A stretch of DNA of 64,000 nt from Macrobrachium rosenbergii. Its lineage: Eukaryota; Arthropoda; Malacostraca; Decapoda; Palaemonidae. Positions within the stretch are counted from its first letter, which is position 1, and each line of letters opens with the position of its first letter. The DNA lies in contig NC_089766.1 in NCBI RefSeq assembly GCF_040412425.1, forward strand, positions 49,507,297 through 49,571,296, in the 5' to 3' direction. Shown here in pieces: positions 1-10,379 of this stretch. Both the position numbers and the translations under genes were made by a program. The notes under the pieces were generated by a model. The model did not search any database, was not told the origin of the DNA, and saw nothing but the letters and a program-made list of their open reading frames with translations.

Positions 1-180
1 TCTTCTCTTTGGAATGGGACTAATGAGTGTAATCCCTGGAACATTATGGTTTGCCCACAAACAAAAGACGGCCAAAGAGCGCCGCTTGCCAGACTTGATT
101 TTCCGTCTTAAACATTTATTTTCTCCCGTGCCAAGATTTGTAAAGACTTCGAACGATAGCGACCAGGAATTTTTCTTCTG

Positions 181-183
<3 letters not shown>

Positions 184-246
<63 letters not shown>
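184..246. repeat. (GA)n microsatellite
   Basis: Uninterrupted GA dinucleotide run of about 60 bp. The open frame running through it encodes only alternating Arg-Glu and is not a gene. Confidence 0.98.
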
Positions 247-251
<5 letters not shown>

Positions 252-736
252 GTAACTGACGTTCCGTCGTTTTGGTCACTAGTTTTAGCTGCTTATTTTG
301 CTAATTGGCCCCTTCTTTTTTTTCTTCCTCATAGCTCTAGACCGTGTTAATTGTGATGCTAATTTGTAATATCAATCGGCGAATCTGTCTCGCAGCTACA
401 AATTATCCCGAAGAGCGCGAACAGAGTTCCAGGGCCTTTTGTTCGGCGGAATGTGTGTGTGGTTTTATTTATATACAGTTTCTTTCCATGAAAAGAAAGC
501 TTCCCCACAGGACAGGAGGTTGCTTTAGACAGAAATATAATAATTTGAACGCTGTCTCTGGTGACTAAATGGGAGATGAGGGTTCTCAACATCTAAAAAT
601 TGAGTTTCCATTCATTTTTCCACTGTGGAGCCTCAGGTAAACTGGCGAACCTGCTTATTTGTGCCCATCACAAATGCAAAAGGTCACTAGACAACATATA
701 ATTTCCTGCAATAAGAACGGCTCGATTATTTTTTAC
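247..736. other. Unassigned AT-rich sequence
   Basis: No conserved frame, no family A-D match and no tandem repeat were recognised. Short frames on both strands overlap each other and lack any family resemblance. Confidence 0.5.
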
Positions 737-913
737 TCATTTCTCGTTATAATGTGGTTCGGATTCCACAATAAGCTGTAGGTCCCGTTGCTAGGTAACC
801 AGTTGGTTCTTAGCCACGTAAAAGAAATCTAATCCTTCGGACCAGCCCTCTCTAGGAGAGCTGTTAATCAGCTCGGTGGACAGTGGTCTGGTTAAACTAA
901 GGTATACTTAACC
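737..913 (+). mobile_element. Family A SINE, 5'-truncated
   Basis: This matches the body and 3' end of the family A SINE described at 19360-19642: the block around GTGGTTCGGATTCCACAA, then GTTGCTAGGTAACCAG, then AGGTATACTTAAC at the end. The tRNA-like head is missing, as expected for incomplete target-primed reverse transcription. An extra short GGACAGT insertion lies near 880. I see no clear target-site duplication. Confidence 0.85.
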
Positions 914-1289
914 CATTAGCTTTATTGGTATATAAGGTTAATATAATGCTCCATGATTCTGAATGGCTACAATTTATTTAGATACTAGAATTTCTAAATG
1001 ATGGTTATAGTTCTGACTCTGTATATATAGGATTAAACGTGCTGATTTTGTGCAGAAGCTGAATCACTCCGTAGAAGTGACAGAGGTATGATTCTGACGA
1101 TCGTGTTTCCTCTTTGAATTATGGGTATATATCCGACCAAGCAAAGGTTCAAAGGCGTTCCAGTTTTTTTATTATCATTATTACAATCACAGTTTATCCA
1201 GACCATTAACATCGGAAGGATTAGGCTTTAAATGCGATGTAAAAACAGAACTAAGATATTGCACAGCCAGGGAATGGATGGAAGTTCAG
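914..1289. other. Unassigned sequence
   Basis: No repeat family or coding signal recognised. AT-rich with scattered short A/T runs. Confidence 0.5.
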
Positions 1290-1589
1290 AGCCCACTGCA
1301 CCTCACGGGGTGCTCTGTAGGCATTCCTAAGGTTCTTTGCAGCGTCCTTTCGCCTCCTAACTGCAACCCCTTTCGTTCCTTTTACTGTACCTCCATTCAT
1401 ATAATCTTTCTTCCATCTTGCTATCCACCCTCTCCTAACAATTATTTCATGGTGCAACTTGTGAAGTTTTCCTTGTTACACCTTTCAAACCTTCTTACTC
1501 TCAATTTCCTTTCCAGCGCCGAATAACCTCATAGGTCCCAGTGCTTGTCAATTGACCTAAACTCTATATTCCATTCCATTCCATTCCTA
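1290..1589 (+). mobile_element. Family C SINE-like retroposon
   Basis: Near full-length copy. The sequence runs from the head hairpin region (CACTGCACCTCACGGGGTGC) through GGTTCTTTGCAGCGTCC and CCTTTCAAACC to the tail TCTATATTCCATTCCATTCC. The tail is a short pentanucleotide repeat typical of slippage at a retroposon 3' end. The minus-strand open frame of 68 residues is just this repeat read backwards. Confidence 0.88.
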
Positions 1590-2220
1590 GGTACTACTCA
1601 TCAAAGATCCTTGACAATACACCACCAAGCAAAGCACACTACTGCTGATGGTAACCACCCCCTTGGCTCCTCCTACTAAAACTGCGTAAGAAATGATCTT
1701 GAATGATGCCGGGCCGTGAAACCTTTCTGATTCTGTTACTGAGAAACATGTCAGGTTTTTTCGTCGTCATTTGATGAGGCCAAGGTGACCAACCATTCTC
1801 GACACGTATATTGCTCTCAGTTTCTGAGTTGTGTAGTTTTATGGTTCTAGGATGTTGGAGTGTATGTAAGTATAAATGAATTGAACGAAAGATAGATAGT
1901 GCTAGTAATGTCAGTGTGTGTCCTATTAGTGAGTATTAATAATTTTCACAACAAAGCTTTTACAAGGTCAGTGGCCATATTTTCGTTACAGCTCTGTATA
2001 GTGTTAGATCGCTCACCCAATATCCCATCCTCATCGTTTACTAAACTGGAAAATGATCCTCTTCAGTTCAGTTATCATAAGACCAGGCTCAGATCTGAAT
2101 TCAGCCTATGGGCTTTTTGAATTACAGTGAGCTGTTCTATAAGAATATTTTAACCGGAGGGTATATAGTCTCCATATTGCTTTAAAGACTGCCATAACTG
2201 CTTAGTGTAAGGTGATTTAC
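1590..2220. other. Unassigned sequence
   Basis: No dispersed or tandem repeat recognised. The 73-codon plus-strand frame at 1899-2120 has no recognisable domain. Confidence 0.45.
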
Positions 2221-2264
2221 CCAAGACTGAAGGAGTATCCGGTGTTAATAACTGTGTGACCTTT

Positions 2265-2740
2265 TTTAACTGAATGCTATTGGACGTTGTTGACTGTGTA
2301 GACGTTTTTAACTGATTGTTATCTGGAGCTGTGGTTTGTTAATTGGATGTTATTGATGTTGGTAACTATGTATTAATAACTATGTAGACATTTTTGACTG
2401 ACTTTTATCCGGAACTATGTTTTGTTAATTGAATGTTACTGGATGTTGGTAACTATGTGTTAGTAACTATGTAGGCATCTTCAACTGGTTGTTATTGGAA
2501 CTTTTGTTAATTGAAAGTTATTGGATGTTGGTAACTATGTAGACATTTTTAACTGATTGTTATATAGAACTGTTTTGTTAGTTGAATGTTATTGGATGTT
2601 GGTAACTTATGTAGACATTTTTAACTGATTGTTATCCAGAACTATTTTGTTAACTGAATATTATTGGATGTTGGTAACTATTTATTAATAACTATGTCGA
2701 CATTTTTAGTTAACTGGCAACTGTTGTTGAGGACTACGTG
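2265..2740. repeat. Degenerate 70-85-bp tandem array
   Basis: About six diverged units, each containing GACATTTTTAACTGATTGTTAT followed by a GAACTG..TTTGTTAATTGAATGTTATTGG-like segment. The recurring GACATTTTTRACTG block lies near 2312, 2389, 2473, 2543, 2614 and 2699. Unit length varies by indels, so the array is old. Confidence 0.85.
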
Positions 2741-3240
2741 GATGAAATTCTTAATTGGTAAGGACGTGGCTGTTCTGAGCAAATGGACTGCGGACTCGTT
2801 CAATAAATATTTCTAGCCACAAATGTTGGGAAGCTCGTAATAGCAGAAATCATTACAAAACAATATCTCCATTACTGTTAGTACAGTTTTATCGTTATTA
2901 TTCCGTTATCCCTCTAATAACGTGGAACTTGGCTGTGCGTTCACCTGATAATTTTTTTAATTTTGATAGATCATCATTTACGTAAAACCACATTTTATGT
3001 GGTTGTTTAAGACTGGTTATTTACAATTACGTACATACGACTTCTATATCATTATCTAAGATTTATTTAAGATTTGTTGTTCGTATTTGTTTACACATTA
3101 CTTCCATATTTAATAGTGTATTCGGCTGGTGAAAATATACACGTCGTTTATTTATAAATTTAGACGATTTACCAGATTTCGCAAATTTACAGAATGTTGC
3201 AATTACCGGTAGGATTCTGTTATATACAGCCATTATATAT
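2741..3240. other. Unassigned AT-rich sequence
   Basis: No coding or repeat-family evidence seen between the 70-85-bp array and the TA microsatellite. Confidence 0.45.
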
Positions 3241-3244
3241 GTAA

Positions 3245-3441
<197 letters not shown>

Positions 3442-3472
3442 CATCTAATGAAGTCATCGGCATTATTTGCAG

Positions 3473-3527
3473 GAGATTATCTTATCTAGACTTTGAACCA
3501 GTCTATGCCTCTTCATTTCCTCTTGAG
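3473..3527 (+). other. Possible 55-nt mini-exon (weak)
   Basis: A TATTTGCAG acceptor-like sequence precedes 3473, and a GAG/GTGAGT donor-like sequence follows 3527. The second frame between them is open and reads [18 protein letters not shown]. The pyrimidine tract is poor, no protein family is recognised, and short splice-like pairs occur by chance. It is listed only because both splice motifs are strong and the frame is open. Confidence 0.12.
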
Positions 3528-3829
3528 GTGAGTTTCTTAATAATAAAGAAAACTTACTCACCTCTCCCGCCAGTCACTTCTCATAGTCGACGCGCCATTT
3601 CCTCGCCTAGCGACGGCGTCGTCTTCAGGACTGAATTTCGTCAATTTGCAATTTAGTCCTGAAGAAATGAATGGAAGCAAATGCGAATGGTCTTCCTTTA
3701 TTCCTGAGAAGTTTACCCGAAGCGAAAAGGAAGCGTAGACTGATTCAGTCTAAATTAGAATATGGTTTCCGCAAATAATGCATTTGGCTTCAAAAGAAAT
3801 TGCAGGGGAGAGGAAATATGCCCAAATAG

Positions 3830-3832
<3 letters not shown>

Positions 3833-3909
<77 letters not shown>

Positions 3910-3985
3910 TACACATATACTGTATATATATACACATATATATGCACTGTATATATATGTGTATATGTAATATATACACACTCAC
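3833..3985. repeat. (TA)n with flanking (CA)/(TATAC) microsatellite
   Basis: TA run to about 3900, followed by an impure mix of ACACAC and ATATAC units. Open frames on both strands are low-complexity artefacts. Confidence 0.97.
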
Positions 3986-4126
3986 ACATACACACATATA
4001 TATATAATTAATTTACTAAAAAAATGTTTTCTCTATTTTACAAACATACTAATATATGATGCTATATATATATTCCCCTCACTTAAACAAGCTTCGAGTA
4101 AAAATATCAGTCTCGAATAACAAAAA

Positions 4127-4152
4127 GGAGAGAGAGAGAGAGAGAGAGAGAG
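4127..4152. repeat. (GA)n microsatellite
   Basis: Short GA run, followed by a CCCTC-rich segment and a poly-C run at about 4216-4234. Confidence 0.95.
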
Positions 4153-4413
4153 AAGCGTACCGAAATATCCATCTTAGCAGCTGCTCCCTCTCCCTCCCTC
4201 TCCCCTGGAGGTCCCCTCCCCCCCCCCCCCCCCGCCGACTACACTTATTGTCGAAAGCGGAATGTAATGTCAAATGGCTGTTTTTTCCCCCCTTGATTTT
4301 ATTTCCTGAATTTTATTTTATAACACCGTGAATTCTCGCCTTATCTCTCCGTCGATCTTTATGTTTCTCATACTTTGAATAACCATTTACACCAGCCAGG
4401 ACACCTGTTTTGC

Positions 4414-4418
<5 letters not shown>

Positions 4419-4469
<51 letters not shown>
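4419..4469. repeat. (GA)n microsatellite
   Basis: Pure GA run of about 50 bp. Confidence 0.97.
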
Positions 4470-4470
<1 letters not shown>

Positions 4471-4658
4471 TTCAATTTATTACCTTTTGTATAAACGCCA
4501 ACAGGTTACCAATTGAGCTCACCTTCTGCGCGCTTATTTCTTTCAGAATAATAATGAGAGAGAGAGTTTCCTCTTTTTGATAAGTAATTTTCCTTCAAGA
4601 TGAAAATCATTACAGTAATATATAGCTTATGTCATAGCTTATGCCTCAGTGCATCTTA

Positions 4659-4712
4659 TACATACATGTAGTTCCATGCATACATGTAGTTCCATGCATA
4701 CATGTAGTTCCA
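4659..4712. repeat. 18-bp tandem repeat, three copies
   Basis: Three head-to-tail copies of CATACATGTAGTTCCATG, the last one truncated. Near-identical copies suggest recent slippage. Confidence 0.93.
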
Positions 4713-4928
4713 TTTACACGTTCATGTAAAATTAGAATGTGTTTACCAGTTTACATATATTTACATATATTATGTATGTATAATCCTACCTATATTTCCT
4801 GTACGTGAGTATATAAAACAGTATATATACAAATGTTTCCAACTCAATGTTGTTGTAGTTGGAAAGGTCACTTGATAAAGTGTTTACGAGGCATAAATTA
4901 CCAACAATGATTATTTTCATTAAAGATA

Positions 4929-4930
<2 letters not shown>

Positions 4931-4975
<45 letters not shown>
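4931..4975. repeat. (CT)n microsatellite
   Basis: Pure CT run of about 45 bp. Confidence 0.97.
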
Positions 4976-4979
<4 letters not shown>

Positions 4980-5430
4980 CACTAAAAGGGAAGATAAAGT
5001 GGGACTGTTTTTACTGCCGTTGTTAAAAAACAATCGGAAGGGAGAGGCAAACTGCAAATAATTTATGCAAAGGAAGCTGAGGAAAAACTGCGGAGATTTC
5101 ACTCTGGGGGGGGGGGGTGTCTGGCGGCTTCCCTCAGAGAGGCGAACAACGCTCTTTTCCATCAATAATTTCATTATCGCCGAACCGGATCGTAGTACCA
5201 GACTTGTCCGTCAAGTGTTTTCATTCCTCTTCGTGTGAAGAGAAATAACGTGTGTCAGGAGTTTAATGTATATTTTATGCTTCAGACACTAACTAACCTT
5301 TCCCAACCTTTTTTTTCTGTGAGCTGTGTCTGATGTGTCTCGCTGCGTAAAAGATCAATACACTTTGAGTGCTTTACACTCTAGGAAACACACTTTAAAA
5401 CGCAGCGCAGTTGTGAAGATCTAATCTCAT
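4976..5430. other. Unassigned sequence
   Basis: Contains an 11-base poly-G run near 5106. No gene or repeat family recognised. Confidence 0.45.
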
Positions 5431-5437
5431 TTTCCTC

Positions 5438-5790
5438 TTGTTATTGGTTCGAAAACCAACCGGGAAGGAGAGGTGGGAAGAGAATCTTATTTTACTTTCC
5501 TGGTGTCGGTTCGAATCCCACCTTGGGAGGAGAGGTAGAAAGAGAATCTCATTTTCCTTTCTGGTGTCGGTTCGAATCCCAACCGGGAAGGAGAGGTGGA
5601 AAGAGAATCTCATTTTCCTTTCTGGTGTCGGTTCGAATCCCAACCGGGAAGGAGAAGTGGAAAAAGAATCTCATTTCCCTTTTCTGGTGTCGGTTCGAAT
5701 CCCAACTGGGAAGGAGAGGTGGAAAGAGAATCTCATTTTCCTTTCCTGGTGTCGGTTCGAATCCCAGCCGGAAAGGAGAAGTGAAAAGAG
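5438..5790 (+). repeat. 61-62-bp minisatellite with B-box-like motif
   Basis: About six head-to-tail units. Five units carry GGTTCGAATCCC, starting at 5508, 5569, 5630, 5692 and 5754; the first unit has a degraded form at 5446. Spacing is 61-62 bp. The rest of the unit is GGGAAGGAGAGGTGGAAAGA followed by GAATCTCATTTTCC. GGTTCGAATCC is a perfect match to the pol III/TFIIIC B-box consensus, though no A-box or tRNA fold accompanies it. Three overlapping open frames arise because the unit lacks stops and is not a multiple of three. Confidence 0.93.
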
Positions 5791-5799
5791 CATCCTAGA

Positions 5800-6611
5800 A
5801 AATTAAAAGAAATTTGATAATTGATTGTAAATGTTAAGCCTCATGAAAGGAAATATATATTTGCCAGGAAGCTTTTGCCGTTTGGATATTATTATTGCCT
5901 TGCAAAATATTTTCCAAAGCTTGATAATCTCATCTTAAACTGCAGACGTCATGTTGATCCTTATCCGAGGACATTATGTGGATGTAGTTGCGTGCGTGTG
6001 CGTGTGTGTGTACGTCCGTATAACTTTATGCCCTGTATGCTTAATCTCTATGTTTCCCTAATAGTTATTTATTCTTAATAATTAACTCTAGTTCCTTCTC
6101 TTTTATCTCCAGCGTTCTTAAATATTTTCTCGCTCTTTATTCGTGCTCGTCGTGTAGCACAACCGCGATGAGATCGCTCCTCGGAACCGGTTTGATGGTT
6201 AATAATTATATCAAACGTGATATCAGTGGCTGATAGATACGTTCGAGATTAGTCGTAATAGCCTCATTCCCCGTGAATGAAGACGGGCTCCGTTCGTGTG
6301 GTACATCGCCGAGACTTTTATTTTGGCAGTCGGAGACGAAGCATGAGAGATAGCAATTGCTGGGTTTCCGATTCGGTGAAGAACGGCCCTCGGAATCATT
6401 TTTGTTTGGTCGACATTCATTGCCGGTGATGACTGTTATAATCTCCTGGGTGGTGGGCCGGTTCTGGTTAATAACGCTGCTGTTTAGTTTTCCGGTCGCC
6501 CGTCTATCTTGCGTCGTACATCATCTCTTTGCTGTTAGTTTGGGATTATTATTTTACTTTGTTTCCTTGCTGTATAATTATATTTGATGAATCGTCTCTC
6601 CTCCTCCCGTC
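5800..6611. other. Unassigned sequence
   Basis: No repeat family recognised. The 76-codon frame at 6357-6587 is hydrophobic but matches nothing I know. A short GTGTGCGTGTGTG run lies near 5994. Confidence 0.45.
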
Positions 6612-6625
6612 TCACGTTGTATAAG

Positions 6626-7070
6626 TTCCTCGTTGGACGAGTCGGTAGAGTTCTCGGCTAGCACTCTGCCGGGCCCTAGGTCGATTCTCCGGCCGGCCAA
6701 TGAAGAATCAGAGGAATTTATTTCTGGTGATAGAAATTCATTTCTCGGTATAATGTGGTTCGGATTCCACAATAAGCTGTAGGTCCCGTTGCTATTAACC
6801 AGTTGAGTTCTCGGCTAGCACTCTGCCGGGCCCTAGGTCGATTCTCCGGCCGGCCAATGAAGAATCAGAGGAATTTATTTCTGGTGATAGAAATTCATTT
6901 CTCGGTATAATGTGTTTCGGATTCCACAATAAGCTGCAGGTCCCGTTGCTAGGTAACCAGTTGGTTCTTAACCACGTAACGTAAATCTAATCCTTTGGGC
7001 CAGCCCTCTCTAGGAGAGCTGTTAATCACCTCAGTGGTCTGGTTAAAGTAAGGTATACTTAACTTTTAAC
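6626..7070 (+). mobile_element. Family A SINE with internal 157-bp duplication
   Basis: A complete family A element with a tRNA-like head (TTCCTCGTTGGACGAGTCGG, then GGTCGATTCTCCGG as a B-box-like block). A segment from the head to the mid-body is repeated: the block starting GAGTTCTCGGCTAGCACTC occurs at 6648 and again at 6805. The element ends in AGGTATACTTAAC. Flanks carry a target-site duplication, GTTGTATAAG at 6616-6625 and 7075-7084, extendable to 14 bp with one mismatch. The duplication therefore lies inside one insertion and is not two independent insertions. Confidence 0.92.
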
Positions 7071-7365
7071 TCAAGTTGTATAAGCATACAAAAGATATAC
7101 ACCGCGATTTACATAAATTTTTCAGCATTCTTTGTTTTCGGTAAAACGCTACTCCCTCTTGGGAATTGTAATATTATTGCTTGCGGTGTTCTTATTTTTA
7201 ATATGATCTGGAATTTGACCGTGAATAAATTAGAGAGTTCTGAAGATGGAGTTTCGAATTTGAAATTCAACCGGACCACGAGAAGAGACAAAAGTTTCAA
7301 AGCCCCTGCTAATCGCTCATCAGCTCAGCAAAAACCACCAATAGTTTGTTTTTAAATATTCTGTC

Positions 7366-7676
7366 CCCCATAGTGAGGTAGTGCCGTCAGTGCACCCTCA
7401 TGCGGTACACTGTAGGCACTACTTAAGGTTCTTTGCAGCGTCCCTTCGGCCCCTAGCTGCAACCCCTTTCATTCCGTTAACTATACCTCCGTTCATATTC
7501 TTTCTTCCATCTTCCTTTCCACCCTCTCCTAACAGTTGAGTCATTATGCAACAGCGAGGTTTTCCTCCTGTTACACCTTTCAAACCTTTTTACTGTCAAT
7601 ATCCATTTCAGCGCTGAATGACTTCATAGGTCCTAGCGCTTGGCCTTTGTCCTAATTTCTATATTCTATTCAATTC
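7366..7676 (+). mobile_element. Family C SINE-like retroposon, full length
   Basis: Complete copy from the CCCCATAGTGAGGTAGTGCC head to the CTATTCAATTC tail. A perfect 12-bp target-site duplication, AAATATTCTGTC, is at 7354-7365 and 7677-7688. This defines the element's exact ends at about 311 bp. Confidence 0.95.
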
Positions 7677-7691
7677 AAATATTCTGTCTAA

Positions 7692-7937
7692 ATGTCTAAG
7701 AGTTCTAGTTTCTGCCGCTTTCCTTTCCAAAGCTCTCTGAAGGTCTGCTGCAGTTCGCACGTGGGCTGGAAACAGTTACTGGAAGTGGAAGTGGGCGACT
7801 CTGAGGCGGACGAATTGGTCCCCGTTGTCAGTTCTCACCAGCGGCGCTTGTCAGAAAGGGAACGAATGCATTTGCTGCTAAAAAGCAGTAGCGATAACTT
7901 CGGAGAGTTTATGAAGAGCCTGTGCTACTTGAATTAG
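7692..7937 (+). other. Exon-like open frame, unrecognised (weak)
   Basis: An 81-codon frame lies directly downstream of a family C insertion. It is richer in GC than its neighbours and has a charged, non-repetitive composition, ending SERERMHLLLKSSSDNFGEF and then SLCYLN before a stop. A pyrimidine-rich stretch with AG at about 7725 could be an acceptor site. The helical, Leu-rich C-terminal half vaguely suggests a helical-bundle domain, but I cannot assign a family. It may equally be chance. Confidence 0.18.
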
Positions 7938-8217
7938 GCCGGTATCTGCATGCGTTCGCTCCCAGAACACGAGAGACTTCAGCGGCTTATCCGAACGTTT
8001 TGTCAGAATTAGATTTTGTCTGTGCGTTTTCTCAGTCAGTTACGCTTGCAATGTAATGCTCGCTTTGTGATGGTGCTTCATCTATTTGCCTGGACGTTGT
8101 GGACAGATTTCTCTCAGCGATTCAGCGGCTTACTCTGAGAACCTTCTCTGTGCCGTTATTTAATTTAGTTGTCGTGTTTAACTACCTTGACTTTAATTGG
8201 TTGGGCAGCTAAATTAA
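7938..8217. other. Unassigned sequence
   Basis: Similar in composition to the exon-like frame just upstream; no repeat family recognised. Confidence 0.4.
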
Positions 8218-8616
8218 CAAGTAAAAAATGCGCCGAAGAAACTTCGGCGCAATCGAGTTTTCTGTACAGCCGCTACAGCTTATAATCAAGGCCACCGAAA
8301 ATAGATCTATCTTTCGATGGTCTCGTTATTATGCTGTATGAGTCGCAGCCCATGAAAATTTAACCACAAACCGGTGGTGGCCTATCCTATATCGTTTCCA
8401 GAAGCACGATTATGGCTAACTTTAACCTTGAATAAAATAAAAACGACTAAGGCTAGAGGGCTGCAATTTGGTATGTTTGATGATTTGAGAGTGGGTGATC
8501 AACATAACAGTTTGCAGGCCTTTAGCCTCAGTAGTTTTTAAGATCCGGGGGCGGACAGAAAAAGGGTGGACGGACAGGCAAAGACATCTCAATAGCTTTC
8601 TTTTACAGAAAACTAA
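8218..8616 (-). mobile_element. Family B multi-hairpin element
   Basis: Strand is set so that the element begins AGTTTTCTGT and ends GCGCATTTTTTACTTGTT. It contains the four inverted repeats that define the family: AGTTTTCT/AGAAAACT at one end, a long stem with GAGGCTAGAGGGCTGCAA arms, a CCACCGAAAG/CTTTCGRTGG stem, and a GCGCCGAAG/CTTCGGCGC terminal stem. No transposase is encoded. The minus-strand 95-codon frame is this element's recurrent pseudo-ORF (KTTEAKGLQ...KHTKLQPSSL). No target-site duplication is evident. Confidence 0.88.
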
Positions 8617-9226
8617 AATGGGAATTACCTTAGTCGTTTCTCCATCTCTCTCGCCTTCAAATTCATGAAAAAGCCCTCGATTCCTTCCAGGTGAGTAATT
8701 GATGGACATGGCAATTCATTTCCGTTCACTTTTCATCTGTGTGTGTAAATTATGCATATTACTAATGTAAAAATAATAGAATGTGCGTTTGATAGGAATT
8801 TAGAATGATGTAACACTTTAGGGCCAGGGATTACACGCACGCGCCACAGCCAAACGTCCTTTTTTTGTGGAAGTTCCCTTTGAGAGTTAATGGCCTTTTA
8901 GGCTTGTTACATATGCATGTTCGCATATTATAAAGAACAATAATAATAGCAATCTATCCTATAAACCTCATAATGCGTTCCTTTAACCTTTGTAACACCA
9001 GTAATTTACTGGTGACAAACTCCAGGTTTAGACATGCAATGTCCACCTGAGACCATCCTTTCTCTCTGCTGGTCCCTGCATGAAAAGTCTTCAGAGTTTG
9101 GGACGATAGTAAAGCTGCATAAGTCAAGAATTGCCGTCTATACACTCTCTTATTTTACATTAATTTTTAACAGCATTAGTACATCAATGATAGGTTAAAT
9201 TTATTCTTTCAATTGCATTTCTGTTA
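8617..9226. other. Unassigned sequence
   Basis: No family match seen. Two short minus-strand frames look random. Confidence 0.45.
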
Positions 9227-9247
9227 CTTTATACTTTTTATGTCATA

Positions 9248-9501
9248 CCAGCTGATCCGCTGGTATGGTCGCTAGTGTTGTGACATGCCGCTCAGATGTC
9301 GCGAGTTCGCGTCTCCCTCAGGGCGATGAAAAAAATCACTGGCTCTGTATCATGAAGATCAGTTACTGTTGTAGTGTGGGGTCGGCGGTGGGAGGCTGAA
9401 ACCAGCATTCTTGTGGAAGCTTGAATTTCAAGTCAGTGGCCCCTTTGGTGGGCTTGTTCCATGTGAATAGGTTTCATCTACCGAAATCAATAATAATAAA
9501 A
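9248..9501 (+). mobile_element. tRNA-headed SINE with family D (LINE-like) tail
   Basis: The head resembles a tRNA promoter: TGGTCGCTAGTGTTGTGAC is A-box-like, and GCGAGTTCGCGTCTCC is B-box-like about 45 bp downstream. From about 9410 the sequence switches to the family D 3' end (GGAAGCTTGAATTTCAAGTC, then GTGGGCTTGTTCCATGTGAA, then TTCATCTACC) and ends in (AAT)n. An approximately 21-bp target-site duplication beginning ACTTTATACTTTTT flanks it (9227-9247 and 9502-9523, one 1-nt indel). Sharing a 3' end with a partner LINE is a known SINE strategy for recruiting its reverse transcriptase. Confidence 0.9.
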
Positions 9502-9680
9502 ACTTTATACTTTTTAATGTCATTCTTTTGTCTTACCTCTAACTTCAACTATTGACGGCGATTAAAACGGAAGACTTCGTGATTGAGAATCGCAACAGGT
9601 CTGAGAGACATTCGGCCACCTGAATAAAATTGAGTGGCGCGTGAACAGTGCTGACATGAGTATCTTCTATTACTTTATAG

Positions 9681-9999
9681 AACTGAACTGAATTGAATAT
9701 AGAATTTAGGCCAGAGGCCAAGCACTGGGACCTGCGAGGTCATTCAGCGCTGAAATGGAAATTGACAGGAGAAGGTTTGAATGGTGTAACAGGAGGAAAA
9801 CCTCGCAACTGCACTGTGAATCAATTGTTAGGAGAGGGTGAAGAATAAGATGGGAGAGAGAATATGAAAGGAGGTACAGTAAAAGAACGAAAGGGGTTGC
9901 GGCTAGGGGCCTAAGGAAGGCACGCTGTAAAGAACCTTAAGCAATGCCTACAGCGCACCGCATGAGGTGCACTGATGGCACTACCCCCCTACGTGGTTG
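9681..9999 (-). mobile_element. Family C SINE-like retroposon, full length
   Basis: Reverse-oriented complete copy, starting at the tail end (GAACTGAATTGAATATAGAA) and finishing at the head (GGTGCACTGATGGCACTACC). A perfect 11-bp target-site duplication, TTACTTTATAG, lies at 9670-9680 and 10000-10010. Confidence 0.94.
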
Positions 10000-10010
10000 T
10001 TACTTTATAG

Positions 10011-10379
10011 GTCAGCTAAGTAGGGGATGGACCTGGTCTCATAACTGCTCTGAATACAAATACCCGATTAAGTTGTGGGTCAAGAGGAGGAGGCTTAGAT
10101 AACCGCGGCTGTCAGCAGGTAACTGGATAATCGGTAGTTATAAACAGATTATATAATTTTTATTGGGAACCAGACCACTGAGCCCCATCTCTGGGCTCAG
10201 AAGTTTAAGGAGGGAAAATAGGAGTCAGGTAAAGGTAGAGAAGTTGGACAGCTGGGAGGAAAGGCCCCGAATATAACGATTGCAAAGTAATACGGGGAGA
10301 CAGCGTGGGGCGCCTGAGGCTCGATAATACCGTTTTGGTATTCATTTGCTTGATAAAATAATGGAAGAGAAGAAAATCT
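10011..10379. other. Unassigned sequence before the 31-bp array
   Basis: No gene seen. It contains an imperfect AGACCACTGAGC block that may be a small family A-derived fragment. Confidence 0.4.

Noticed and set aside
2812..2830. AATAAA-type polyadenylation signals scattered in the window
   Set aside because: Expected often by chance in DNA this AT-rich and not positioned after any supported coding sequence.
5508..5765. tRNA genes suggested by GGTTCGAATCC motifs
   Set aside because: No A-box, acceptor stem or cloverleaf accompanies them; the motif is part of a 61-bp tandem unit. B-box-like motifs at 6.7, 9.3, 19.6, 49.4-49.5 and 60.9 kb belong to SINEs or to the palindrome.
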